Notes: a model not told the origin generated them from the letters alone. 64,000 bases of DNA from Rostratula benghalensis (GCA_013399305.1 VXAI01000166.1:1-64000); one strand, 5' to 3'. Shown: positions 25,293 through 37,460, numbered from the stretch's first letter. Made by a program: numbers and translations.

Positions 25293-26158
25293 AAACCCAA
25301 AATGTAATTTAAAATGAAAACCAGTCCTTAAAGCTATTTTGGCATACACTGAAGTCTGTTTCAAACCTGATACTTAGAATAAGTCCATCCACCGTGAAAC
25401 TAATAGTAATGATTCCTGACCTCTTCAGGGCTACACAAGTGTGACTGAAACTTGTTATTCTTTCCTTGCTTTGTTGAAAATATTACTAAAATACTGTTGC
25501 TTAACCTTTTCAGTTTTTAAACTAATTATTCTCTCAAATGAAAAAAAAAATATTTTCTGATACTTGATTTTTATTGTCTAGAAGAATTATTGATTAGCTT
25601 TTATTCTATGAAAGTCAGGCTTATTTAAATTAGTACAATGTTTCTAAAATTAAACAAATTATTTCAGAGTTAAACAATAGGTAATTCTATAATGGACTTG
25701 TGTGTAGATTGTCAAACCACCTTGGTATGCACATCTTTACTTTGTTTCCCTGCCTTCCATTTTGAATGAATGCTGACTTTAATAGAGTCGAATTTTGGTA
25801 TGAGAAGGCAGATCTGCCCTGAAGCAAATAGGTATAAGCAAACCTCAGCTCTGAGATGCTAAAAAAAGAGTTTTAATGTCAATAAATGCTGACTTAGATG
25901 CTGTTTCTGAAGATGTCCTACCTCCTTTTTTTTCAGTGACCTTGGTGAACATGGTGGCCTGTTTGATTTAAGTCTCAGTTCCTATAGCTACAACAGGAAA
26001 GAGGTCTCTAAAAAACCTTGGACTTGAAGTGTTTGGTACAGTGGAGTTTAAATAAACATCACCTGACATGGCAGCTTCTGTAAGGTAGAAGATATCACTT
26101 GGTTCAGATGTATAAGGAGTGACATTTGTAACATTTGTTTCTGCTTCAGAAACTTCTA

Positions 26159-26214
26159 CAAAAAAACCTCCAAACAAACAAACCACCCAAACCCCCAAAC
26201 TAAACAAAACCAAA
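26159..26214. repeat. A/C-rich low-complexity tract
   Basis: Repeated caaa and acccc units, another member of the A/C tract family seen through the window. Confidence 0.8.
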
Positions 26215-26524
26215 AGCATCAAAAAATGTTTCAAGTTTCCTAATACCAAGTTATATACTGCAGGGCGTTTGCAGATGTTGAGGGTTGATCCTAGTTCTTG
26301 TACTTGCACAGTTTATGCAGTTGAGGATTGGGTTTCCCTTGTGCTGTTTTCTTTTAATTCTGTCTTTCCTCTACCATGTACAGCTTTAAGTGTAAATTCA
26401 TAGATTAAAATGTTCAGCACAACATAGGTAAGTCCAGAAATTGAGTGCGTTAGTTTTGTTGTTCTTTTTTTCTGAGATCCTAGAACTGCTTATTTTCATG
26501 TATGTATGATTCTACCCCTTCACT

Positions 26525-27046
26525 TCCCTCTTGTGAGACCCTGCCTGGAGTACTGTGTCCACCTCCGGAGTCCTCAAAACAGGAAGGACGTGGACCTGTT
26601 GGAACAGGTCCAGTGAAGGGCCACCAAGATGATCAGAGGGCTGACAGGCTGAGAGAGCTGGGGTTGTTCAGCCTGGAGAAGAGAGGCTTCAGGGGGCAAC
26701 TTATAGCACCCTTCCAGTATTTGAAAGGGGCCTATGAGTGTGATGGGGAGGGGACTCATCAGGGAGTGGAGCAATAGGATGAGGGGTAATGGTTTTAAAC
26801 TGAAATAGGAGAGATTTAGATTAGATACTAGAAAAAAAGTCTTTACTGTGAGAGTGGTGAGAAGCTGCAACAAGCTGCCCAGAGAAACTGTGGATGCCCC
26901 ATCCCTGGAGACATTCAAGACTAGGCTGGATCGGGCTTTGAGCAACCTGGTCTACTGGGAGTTGTTCCTGCCCGTGGCAGGGTGGCTGGAACAATATGAT
27001 CTTTAAGGTTCCTTCAAACCTGAACCATTCTATGACTCTCTGGTTC
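26525..27046 (+). mobile_element. CR1 LINE fragment, 3' end
   Basis: It starts inside the post-RT coding part (gagaccctgcctggagtact) and runs through gggccaccaagatgatcag, ctgagagagctggggttgtt, cagcctggagaagagag, tggttttaaactgaaatag, tgcccagagaaactgtggat, gcaacctggtctactggg and the tail ccttcaaacctgaaccattc. A short deletion follows 'gatcagagggctga', where the family has a further ~20 bases. Frames are broken. It is the longest plus-strand CR1 copy here. Confidence 0.92.
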
Positions 27047-27289
27047 TTAGATTTAAAAGGGCTTACCTTTAAAATCTCTCAGAAAGTTTAAATGACCTTT
27101 GAAGGGAACTTTGTAATAGCTTTTACTCATCTCTGATCTTTAAGCTATAATCCTAGCACTGTGACAACCAGGATTTTTTTTTTCCTGTTTTCTTGGTACT
27201 CAGGTTAGTTAAACACTATACTTGTGCATTTGCATTTCTTTTATTTTTTCAGCTGAATACAAATGAAGATGACGTATCAATGTGTTGTG

Positions 27290-27411
27290 AGCTAGTATTT
27301 TATTTAAATATTTCATCAGCTAGTATATATTAGAATGCCGTACCAGCTAGTATTCTGTTAAATACCATATTGCATAACACCCAGTGTTTTTCTGTGTGAT
27401 ATGGTATTTAA
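27290..27411. repeat. Triplicated ~28-bp unit running into a 13-bp hairpin
   Basis: agctagtat occurs at 27290-27298, 27318-27326 and 27345-27353, a spacing of 28 and 27 bp, and the sequence between copies is partly similar. The last copy leads into TTAAATACCATAT (27358-27370), whose perfect reverse complement lies at 27399-27411. The 28-base loop contains a second small stem (aacac/gtgtt). Origin unknown: it could be a MITE remnant, a local tandem expansion or a small-RNA hairpin. Confidence 0.6.
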
Positions 27412-28510
27412 ATTTATTGCTAGATTATTATGTATTTTTAAAGAAAACTTCAAGAAATTTAGATAATGACATGTCAGACTTCCTCTGAGATGCTGTGGAA
27501 GCTGAATTAGCTATGTGATTCTGAATGTTTCTACTAGGTACATACTTGTAAGAGGTAATAATAAACATCCTGTCTCACCTGAAATATGTGCTTTTAGATG
27601 GAAGTGCAATAGACACTCCTGAAGACACTGCTAGAAAGTCTTCCACTTTTCCTTCACCCATCACTCATACACCTTCCTTTGCCATGTAAGCAAGTCTCCA
27701 GAGCTTCACCATTCAGAGCAAGTGGATTCCCGCAGAATTTACAAAAACTTGTGTGTTGAAAATGGAGTTGGGAGTCTGTTACTGCAAATCTGTTATCTCA
27801 AACAGGTATTGTTAAAAAGTCAGGTTTCAATCATGAGCAGTAATGGACTGCGTGCATTAACTCACTATGTATGTGTTTGTGGTGATAGTGTTTGTACGTG
27901 TGGATATGAAGTATCAGGCCTGGTATATCCAAATACTTCACTCTGAGACTTATGTTTTGCTTTCCTTTTTTGCTAAGAACATTTTGCCTTTATGTCACTT
28001 AACAGATTTGTCATGAGTTTAGTTAAATCAAGGAGCATTTCCAAAGGCAGAGAAATTCTCCCCTGGGGAGCAAGGAAGTAGGAAAAGCAGGAGGAAAAAT
28101 TGTGAGGTAAACTGAATCTGCTTTCAAAGTTAAAGTGAAATATTTCTAAGAGGGGAGAGAGAAATGTGAGTTAAATTTGAAAAAGTGTCACCTGTAAATT
28201 ACCTGTCCCTTCTGTTCCTGCTCAACCAGTACAGTTGTCTCAGAACTCCGGTTACACTCATCTGTCATAAATGTCTGCGATGTTAACTAGCTCACAATAG
28301 TTAGCCTTAAGAAGACATTACTGATGCATAGTTTTGTTTATTTAAGATGCTATTTATCATACTGTAGTTCAGAGATTATATTATTACTTGGCAACTTGGT
28401 GTATCTGGTTAGTCTTTTTAAGACAGAAATGCAGTATGTTGTATAGACTGTAAGAAATGTACCAAATTACAGCTCTAGGTGTCTAAAATGATGTTTCAGT
28501 TCAACAAAAA

Positions 28511-28552
28511 TATGTATACATGTGCACATATATGTGCATACACACATGTATA
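28511..28552. repeat. Nested palindromic (TA/TG/CA) simple sequence
   Basis: tatacatgtg (28515-28524) and cacatgtata (28543-28552) are inverted repeats that enclose the 12-bp palindrome cacatatatgtg. It is mostly alternating purine-pyrimidine, as in simple repeats. Confidence 0.75.
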
Positions 28553-31500
28553 AAAATACATTAAAAAGCTGGAATTCTCTGCATTGCAGGTATGTATATC
28601 ATAACATAGTCTGTGTCACAGAACACTGGACATGATATTTGGATAGTTATGTTCTACCTGTATCTTTACCTCCACTCTAGGCTTTTTCTCAAATAAAAAT
28701 TTACCAATTGCATTTTAAAAACACTTTTGAGTGTTATTCTTCCCAATGGTTGTGCCCTTATTCTTCTGAACGTCTTTTGTGCAAAGTCTTACAAAAGCTT
28801 CAGCATTTAGAGTTTTGATTCTCAACAGCAAGACACATTAATGGTCTGCCTCATTAGGTATATTTATAGAAACTTCTCCCTTACACATATGCATTCAACA
28901 TAACTGCGTGTAATATACCATCATTTTGTGATTCCTTTTTCATTACCCTTATTTCCAAAGAATGAAAATAAAATTAGGACCCCTGCTATAGTAGTTACTA
29001 CATAAATACAAGCATAAGTGGATGTCTTTCTGCTCCGGCAAGCATAAGCTTGTGCCGTGTTTTGCAAAGGGAGACAGTTGATTTGTTTTCCTCTCTGAAA
29101 CAGGCAATGATATTCCTACACTATCAGTGTATTTAGCAAAACTTGCAACAACTGCTGTGAGAACTAGTCTTTGTAATGCCTTGGAATTTTGCAGTAATTG
29201 TTTCATTATTCTTATTTATATTTTCTATGTATGATTATTTCTAAAAGTGCATATATTATCACCTTCTGCTTGCTAAGCTAGCAGTATTTATTAAGTAAGA
29301 CTGTCAATAAATTTGAGCCAAGAAATGGAAAACCTTTAATTACAATAGTGAAAATATGATGTATCTTCAGAGTTCTGTGTGTCTAATGTATTTATATGGA
29401 ATACTTCTATCCAAGGTCTTTGATGTTGTTATATGTTAATATTTGATCTCGCTTTAAGCATACACAACTCTAAACAAATTGACTACATAGTCTAAGTCTA
29501 AGAATCTACAATTCTGTCAATTCTTTTTAGTATATGTTTTTCTTTCCTTAAGCTGCACACTGCACTGGTAAAATAAATCTGCCTGAAAAATAAACCCAAA
29601 CCAAACACCCAAAACAACAGAAAGCTCTAGATCAAGGTCAGTTGGGTGAGTATTGGTGGGGGGCCGGGGGGTGGAAGGAAGGATGCTTTTCTATGTCTTC
29701 AGGGAAACAACTGAAATGCAATCAAGTCTGACAAGAGTAGCATTTAAAATGAAGTACTTAGTCCTTAATTATAGAAGTTTGTATCTAAAAATGCAGGTTT
29801 TCCTTTTGTTCACTGTGGGCCTTTTTTTTTTTTTACTGTAATTGAATTTTATATCAATAATTTTATCACATAACCTCATTATTAAGGATTACAATAGCTA
29901 CAATCCATGTTTGGTCATTGCTGCCACCTTCTAGTGGCTTGGCTGTTTGAGGGCTGTGTGCTCAAGTGGGCTGAGAGCCCCCACTCCTATGTCCTTTATA
30001 CCTAGCCCCAAAGGTGTTCATAGACTCGAGTTCTGACTGTCTTTATAGGATGTTCAGAGCAGGTCTAAAGCAGCAGTATTGCTAAACATGAAAGCTTCCT
30101 AACTGTTCAAGCAATTCTGATCAGGGTGGAGAAATTATGCAGAGAATGATAATATGATGTTTGGGTGTTACAGCACTATTATAGCAATAGACTACCTGTA
30201 CTGGAGACATTAAAACACTTGTAGAGATGTTCTCCCACGCAATGGGTGAAACTTGTGTGATGATACTAAGATTTAGCAGGAGGCCTCTCTGTTCCACACC
30301 CCCAAAAGAGATGCAGAGCAGTAATGTAATTTAAAAAAAAAGACAGTTCCTCAAGTTGCAAAATTCCATTAGTTTTCTTAATCTCACTTGGTATCATCAG
30401 GCGTAATTTTCTCCCTTGATGCACTAATGTCTTCTACCTCACTCCCATTCCACCCTGTATGTATGCACATAAAAGGAAAATGGAAAAAGTATTAGCTGCT
30501 GATACATGACTGAGGTGCCTGGTAGCCTGGGTAGGTTAGCTTTTTCTGGAAGAGAAAATGACAAGCTGACTGCACTTTTTATGACCTTTTTACTATTCAA
30601 TCATAGGTATCCATGGTAACATGACTGTTTCATTCATGCTGGTATGTACCATCAAAATAACAATAAATACTGATTTCAATTAATATGGTTGAATAGAACT
30701 TGCTGCTAGTGTATTGAAAAAAATTACTAGAGTTGGGACACAAGGAGGAGGTATCAGAAATATATTATTCCTTTTTGGGTGTTTGGGGTTAATTGCCTTG
30801 GGTTTTTTTGTGTCCTCTCCTTCTCACTTTGTTACCAAACAATGTAGTAAATAATTTATTAATTCTATTTGTATGCCATGTGAATATGTTATCAGTGGTC
30901 ACCACTAATTTAAAAAAGTTTTCCATTCTTTTCAAACAGTGAATTTCTATTTATAGTGATGGACTCCAAAATTACTTCTCAATAAAAAGTTGCATACAAT
31001 GATATACAAACTTAAACTATGGAAGTTTCTGTGCTTCTGTTCTATGTATGTGACATACAATTAATTTCTGAATGCCTTTCGTATGACCAGAAAATCACCT
31101 GGATGACCAAAGCTCCTTCTTGTACTAATCATACTTCAGTCACTTGTAGACCAGTTTGGTGGGGTTTTGTGTTTTTTTGATTGTGGAATTGCATATAAAA
31201 GTGATTCTTGTTTAAATGCTCTATTTGTATATGATTTGCCATCAGATGAGCTTTCACTTGTGTCAAGGTAGGGAGTGGCTCGATTCTGACGTCTTTAACC
31301 AAGGCTGATTTATTTAAATAAGATTAATATCAGGTGAATTTCCAAACATGGAGAGTAGGTAAAACAGTCTTAGTTGCTCTGAGGGTCTTAATACAGATGA
31401 TGGAAGACTTTGAGAGATAATTTCAATGTTTAAAAATATCAACTTTGGAAGTTATTTCTGCTCTTACCCTCAACTTGATGTGGTACTGGGATGAATATAT

Positions 31501-31740
31501 ACCTAACTGACATAGTAACTTGGGAATTACTGCTCTGCAGAAATGCCACATTGCCAGATGTAGTGACTGGCTGACCTGTAACTTGGTGCCTACTAGAAAC
31601 AGTTCCTGCCCTCTGTATCATCTGTCAAGTCTAGATTCACTTCAAATAAAGGCACTAATTGCAAAATATCGCTGGTGTTTCCCTTGTGGATTTATTTATT
31701 TATTTATCTCCCCTTGCAGGGAGAATTTCTCAGCTCTGCT

Positions 31741-32040
31741 GTGCTGTAACCTTCGAGACCTGCGCCGTGTGCTCACCCCTCCCCGGCCATCCCCGTGGCG
31801 GCGGGTACCAGCGCATCCCCCGGGACGCGGCTGGAGCCGGCAGCTTGCAGGCGGCCGGGCTGTGGGCTGGCAGAGGCGGCAGCAGCTCGCCGTGCCTCGT
31901 GACATCACTCCCGGAGCTCAAATCCCACTCGGAGCTGCCTTCCTTACTGGGTCTGACGGTCTGGCTGCTCTGGCAGAGCTAGGACCCTCCCGCAGCAGGG
32001 CGGGCAGGTCCCCGGGCGAGGCTCAAGAGCTGCTGGAAGA
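31741..32040 (+). promoter_or_regulatory. CpG-island promoter and 5' leader of LUZP2
   Basis: By hand count there are about 25 CpG dinucleotides in 300 bp, whereas most of the window has almost none. The block is GC-rich, has a GC-box-like GGGCGGG (31998-32004) and a CRE-like TGACATCA (31900-31907, one base off consensus), and shows no TATA box. It lies directly upstream of the coding exon at 32107. The transcription start cannot be fixed from sequence; it is likely dispersed inside the island. No ATG occurs from 31561 to 32106, so the leader has no AUG-started upstream reading frame. Confidence 0.8.
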
Positions 32041-32106
32041 AGAGAGAGGGAGAAAGAGTCGGTACAAAGAAGATAGCGAGGAACGAAACAAAACAGGAGC
32101 TCCAGA

Positions 32107-32168
32107 ATGAAATTCATCTCCGCTTATTACTTGCTGCCTCTCTTTCCTGCACTGGTCTTCAGCACTAG
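32107..32168 (+). CDS. LUZP2: LUZP2 first coding exon (signal peptide), partial gene
   Basis: LUZP2 (leucine zipper protein 2) is a vertebrate protein with an N-terminal signal peptide followed by long coiled-coil/leucine-zipper helices; it is reported as brain-enriched and secreted. This exon encodes 20 full codons (MKFISAYYLLPLFPALVFST) and two bases of the next. It is a clear signal peptide: K2, a hydrophobic core (YYLLPLFPALVF), then small residues. Most positions match the human LUZP2 N terminus as I remember it; the match is recalled, not searched. The split codon AG is compatible with the Arg found next in human. The start is chosen because it is the first ATG after the CpG island, has A at -3 and opens a signal peptide. 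The exon ends at a consensus donor (TAG|GTGAGT). The rest of the gene lies beyond the window. If the symbol is wrong, this is still a secreted or membrane protein exon. Confidence 0.82.
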
Positions 32169-32174
32169 GTGAGT
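32169..32174 (+). other. Splice donor of intron 1
   Basis: GTGAGT after ...ACTAG matches the U1 consensus exactly. The intron interrupts a codon after its second base (phase 2). Confidence 0.85.
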
Positions 32175-33240
32175 ACCGAGAGCTATTCTGCTTAGAGTTC
32201 TCTTTTGTTGGCTTTTAGATTCAGTGCTCTCAAGAGAATACAGATTTCAGCTTTTACTGGGGTAGTAAGTTTACAACAGATCTTTCCTCTGATTCTTATT
32301 TTTCCCCTTGCTCCTCTCCCGGTCCCCTGGGAGATACTGAATCTTCTCCTGGTCTAAGATATTTTTAAATTATGTAAAAGAACTGCTTTTGTATAAGTTG
32401 ACCCTAACCTCGTGTGTTGTAGTAGGGCAGTAACAAACACAACCTTTATATATACATCAGTAATAGCAGATAGACTCTGTTTCATTGGAAATAAGGAAGC
32501 CAAACAGCTGAAACTGCAAACAGGCTAACGTTTTCCTTTAGAGAGTGCAGAAAATGAGCACTTAAACGATCTTATCTCAGTTTAGGTTTCTGTGAACAAA
32601 GACCTGAGGTTTACCTTTTGTTTTAACTGTGAAATGCAGGTGAGATGTTGCAGTGTTATCTCAATGCCAGGAAACACGTTAAAAAGTTCCTGCAATATAG
32701 AAGCATTCTTTTCTGTGCAAGCATTATAAATCACTGAGAAAAATATGAACAAAATCTATTGTGGCTTAAAAACAAAACCTGTTCTGACCATGCGGTGTCC
32801 TGATAAGATAACGTGTAGTGCTCAGTTGCTCAGAGATCGTATATTCTCTATGCAGTAGACATAGCATGTTCAGCAGAGAAAAGATAAAGCTGAGACACTC
32901 CATCCCGTTGTCTTGATATACACAGATAGAAAGTTAATGCTGGGTACAAAGCAGGTCTGCTCTAATGACACTGCTCTCAGTTGAGGTTTCTTAACTTGCA
33001 GTGCCTTATCAGAAAATCAAGCCCAAATTTTGACTATGGCATTTGTGTTGTGCTAGTAATAAGTGCCCTATCAACTTCTTAGCCCATAAAGCGTGTCTCC
33101 AGGGGATATATGCATGCACATTCATCAGGAAAATATCTCTCTTCCCTTATTCTTAGTCTCCTCCAATGTAACTGGTATTGAAGCAGATTTTTGCAGAAGC
33201 ACTGCATACTTTAAGCCTTAATTGTTCACTACAAATTTAC

Positions 33241-33255
33241 AAAAAAAAAAAAAAA
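33241..33255. repeat. Poly-A run (A15)
   Basis: Fifteen A after ttac. No source transcript is recognisable upstream. Confidence 0.9.
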
Positions 33256-35479
33256 GTGTGTGCCTGCTAGGAACCTGAAGTCAGGTACAGCAGGAGTGCA
33301 TCTCTGTACACATTCAAACACAGACAAATGATAACTGTGCAAATCTCTGAGTGGGAAAAGGTCAGAATGTAGGGAGAAATCAAGAATATTAAAATGTTTC
33401 AATTACTCAATAACTTTACTCCTTTGCAGGGGATTGTTATTGGGGAGGGAAAAGTTTTTTTTATGCGGGTTTGTTTTTTTTGTTAACACTTCTGATTTAG
33501 TGACTCCATAGTGCCAGTCTAGACAAACCACTCTGGTGCTTTTTGAAATGTAACACCTGGAGGAAAATTGTAATGTATTGTGATTCAATAATTATCCCTT
33601 CTGATTTAATAAGTGGTCTAAGGAAACATTTACTAGCAGTCAAGCGTGAAACTTCTTGTCAATTTGGCTTAATAATTTTACACTCATTTAAGAGTGATAC
33701 TTTCTTTGTGAAATCATACTAGAGGTAAAAAGGGGAGGAAGTACTAAGCTACCTTCTGAAGATTCAGGTTTGTACCTTGCATGAGCTTGTGAAGGTTAAA
33801 CTATAGTAAGAAGAGATGTGGAGAACTATTCAAAATGATCATATTTCATTGTTTTTATTAAATGTTTTTTACAGACTACTTGAACATTCAGGGAACTAAA
33901 CTGGGACAAAGTATCCAATGTAAAGCCCTAAAAGCAGGATCTTCTTGAGGAAATATTAACATTAAGGGAAAAAAAAATTTGTAGGTCATTCTTGATAATT
34001 GTAAAAAAAATTAAAATAAACATGTACTTTCCCACATTTCAAGAAACAGTTGGAAAGAATATGAACAAGTTGTAGTTGGCATATGAATACTAATTAAGAA
34101 CAGTATGCCTTTGAGTAGTGGAATACTTGCATAAGAATATAATAGTGATTTATTTTTCACATGCTGATTTAGGTCCTTATGTAATTGGGGGATGAAGATG
34201 GTCAATGTGAGAGAAATTCCAGCTGAAATTCCACCCAAGTACAGTATGTGTTGCAAAGTGAAGTTTTGTTTTTGACACTGCATTGGTCATCCTGTTAAAA
34301 AGGAGACTGAAACTCTGCTGTAGAGTTAGAGATTTATAAAAGTCCTGAGCCACTCTGTTCAGCAGTTGCTTTCAGTCACTTGATTTTTAACTGACCGTGT
34401 AGAACATAAAGTAATTTTTCAACAGCACATGATAGAAGCTTAAAAAAAAAAGATACAGTGCTATCAATATGCCATCTACTGGAAAGAGATTACACTTTAA
34501 TCTCACTCAGTAGAAGGCAATTTTGTCTGTGGCAGTTAGCATTTCTTGTGAACTTTTTGTTATTAATTTATTGGTTGGACCCAAACAGAGAAGGTTTGCA
34601 GAGCTAGTTGTTTGTGAGGAGTAAGGCCTAATATCCCACTGTGTGAAATTGCTTAGATAAGGCAAAGCGTCAGCCTTGCAGGGCAGAATGTTTTCTATCG
34701 TGAGAATTATTTTTTTTTTTAAAGTTTGTATAGAAGCACTGTATCTCCATTTCATGCGCTGGTGCTGAAATCAGTGAACACAGTACTTGCCGCAGAGGGG
34801 GACAGCTGCTGCTTTTTGTTCCTTGTCATGTGGTGATGCTTTCTTCTATGCATCATGTCATGGTGATGGTTTTGGAGGACCTCAGCATGTCTTCAAGCCT
34901 AATTGTAAACAAATAGGAATTGATGAGTTCAGTTATGTTAACACACTGTAACATCTTTTCTTATTTTATGGTATTGTTAAAAAGTGGCAAATGCACAGCT
35001 GTCTCCTTTGAAATTGCATTCATTATTAGCTTTTGATTTTCAGAGGTGTATGCAGCTAACCTCTCAGCATTGTCTAAAAACACCTGTTGAACAAATTAAA
35101 GAAAAGGTATGTTTTTTCTGTGTTATCTAAACTTGGTTTGGTGCAGCTTTGAGACAATGATGACTCTTAATCATATTTCCAGTTGGTTGTGGTGCTAAAG
35201 AGGTAAAAAGATTTGTAAAAAAAGAAGTGTGTAGTTAACTGTGTATGTTTCGATACAGTAAGTAAAAATTGCTGCTCTAAAATCAGTCCTGTTAAAATGT
35301 TAGGTGGGACAAATTTTTGAAGGTGAAATTCATGTGGTAAAACTACTGTGAAGCTGGTGGTTTCCTGTCTACTTTTATATTTCCTTGGGCTTCTTGGTTT
35401 TGGCAGATCTCATGGGATGATTGTGTGTATGTTCTTTTTTCATCCTACACTGAAGAGACCTTCAGAAATGAGTCCCAAT

Positions 35480-35507
35480 CTACGGAGTGCTCAGTGAGCA
35501 CACGTAG
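35480..35507. other. 28-bp near-perfect palindrome
   Basis: CTACG-GA-GTGCTCA-G-TGAGCAC-A-CGTAG: two complementary arms of 5 and 7 bases with one small bulge. It sits in a locally CpG-containing patch (35440-35570) unlike the flanking intron. Function unknown. Confidence 0.6.
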
Positions 35508-37328
35508 CGTGCAACAGGCTCAGGGTCTGACTCTGCAGCTGTCCAAGTGCTTTTGTGGCCCCGATACCTAAGTATTTATTCTAACTGGAAAAGCATTTCT
35601 AGAATGGAATGCCTGTATGAGGTCAGTCATTAGCATCAGTAACTAAGATCCATGGTCCAGATTGCCTTCTCTAATGACTCTTGCCTGCTTTTAGCTAAAA
35701 GGAGAATTTTCTAGATACTTCTTTAACTTTACTGTTGGGCAGCTGGATGCCTTAATCTCTGCTCAGTGAAGAAAATTTTTTGTCCAAATGACAAATTTGA
35801 CTCCTTAGGAGCTTGATGTGAAACAGGTTTTCCTTTTTTCTATGACAGCAAATTCCTTTCTGTCCATATGTGAAATGCAACAAAGACGCAAGACTTTGAA
35901 TAATTCAGCTTTCTAGCTGAGAACAGGGCCATAAATACTACAAGATGCACTTCAATAACAATAATAGTATTATTACTACAGCAACTCATTAAATGCATGT
36001 AAAAACAACAGGGCTCTAAAAGGCAGAAGCTATATTATTTTAATGGCAGAGAAATGGCTCGTGGTCATTTTTTCTAAAAGTGCAGTTCACTGGCAGTCTT
36101 ACTGCACTGATGTTGCAAAGCAATCTGTAAATCATTGGCTTCTATAGAATGCTACCTATGTTTTTATGAAAACACTGTGCTGATTTCTGGTAGGTGGATA
36201 TTGCCTAATGAAGGCAGGAGTACTGATCTGGTGTATGTCTAATGTTGGAAGCAATAGAAATATAGTGCATTTACTTGACTTATTAAGCATGATAACCTGA
36301 CTTAAATGCTTGCTGTTTCCCACGGACATATTTTCAAGGTCAACTGTTTTCTTTGTTTGCTAGGTTTTGGTTATTATTTTTTAAGGAATATTAAAAATAC
36401 TAATATCTTTCTTACCTCTCATAAAGATGTCTGAAGGACTCAGCCCAAGACTTGAGGAGAGATAAAGGGGAACATCTTTGATGTTATTTAAACTGGGAAG
36501 GTTGAAAATCCTTGTTTCTAGTTCTTAAGCTCTTTTCCATCTTATAAACACTGTTTGGACTATAACCAGATGTTGAAAGTAACTGTTTTTCATTTAGACT
36601 TAAATGAGAGTACAGGGAATCCTACTGCTTTTGAGACTTTGAGGTGGAAGAATGAGACTCCCTGTGTGCTTACACCCTTGGCTGTAGCCACACCACCATT
36701 ATGTGTTCCAGCAGATAGCCAAAAGCAGTGCTCACTTTTGCCATCTCAAGCTAAGGTCCAGGAGTGCCCTTCCTTTTCCTCATGATTTGAAGGCAAATGC
36801 TGCAGAGTGGTAGTAGCCTACTTTATTGGAAAAGCTGGTGCATTTTTGCTCTAGATATGTTGGATAACAGAGACTGTTTTAATGTTTTGCTTCCTGAATT
36901 CTTCTGGAAATACAGGGACATTAATTCTATTGTTTGTCTCCTGCTTAGAATTCCTTTCACACTTACTTTTGCTGTCAGAGTTTCTGGGCTGTGAAAGCTT
37001 TCTAATTTCTGTCAATGTGGATGATGATGCATGTTTGGTTAATGGCTTGTATGGACTTCTATTTGAGGTACAAAAGTAGCATTTTTGTATGGCATGTGAC
37101 CTTACTGCTATACCTGAAGAAGAATGCACTCTGTTGTGGAGTGTGTTTTAAACATAATGGGACAAATCTACTAGTGGTGCAACTCCATTATTTCAAGGAA
37201 CGTGTTTAGCTTGATGGCTTTATTTTGACTTCTAAGCAAATGCCTAATACAGCAAATCAGAAGGTACTTGATGAAGCAAAGCCTTTTTTTTTCTGGGAGA
37301 AAAGTTTTGAGTGCCAGTGATATATTGG

Positions 37329-37460
37329 AAAAAAACAACAAAACAACAACCGCCACTCCCCCAAACTAAAAAAACCCCAAACAAACAAGTAAACCCAAAC
37401 AATCTACCAAACCAAACAAAAAAACCCCTTGAGCAAATCAACCAACCAAGACAAACAACC
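37329..37460. repeat. A/C-rich low-complexity tract
   Basis: Long run of caa, caaa and acccc units (aacaacaaaacaacaac, then aaaaaaccccaaacaaac). It is the longest A/C tract here. Its open frames on both strands are composition artefacts. Confidence 0.9.

Larger units (their letters stand above)
14601..26524. other. Intergenic, no gene seen
   Basis: About 12 kb without recognisable coding sequence. It holds the G/T tract with a G-quadruplex motif (15268-15342), a perfect CRE (16210-16217), a G10 run (18018-18027), a T14/A11 inverted pair (20717-20748), (TG/TA)n at 24010-24050 and two A/C tracts at 25.2 and 26.2 kb. Confidence 0.65.
27047..31740. other. Intergenic sequence upstream of the CpG-island promoter
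   Basis: No coding sequence seen. It includes the triplicated unit and hairpin at 27290-27411, a nested palindromic microsatellite at 28511-28552, an A/C tract near 29590-29620 and a short (TTTA)n at about 31691-31706. The last few hundred bases may include distal promoter elements. Confidence 0.6.

Noticed and set aside
26574..26945. 123-codon minus-strand open frame
   Set aside because: It is antisense to the CR1 fragment at 26525-27046, with no independent coding evidence.
31520..32110. 196-codon open frame running through the CpG island, as a protein gene
   Set aside because: It has no ATG (it begins at TTG), its translation is GC-composition-driven (Arg/Pro/Gly-rich), it ends on the LUZP2 start codon, and it matches no family.
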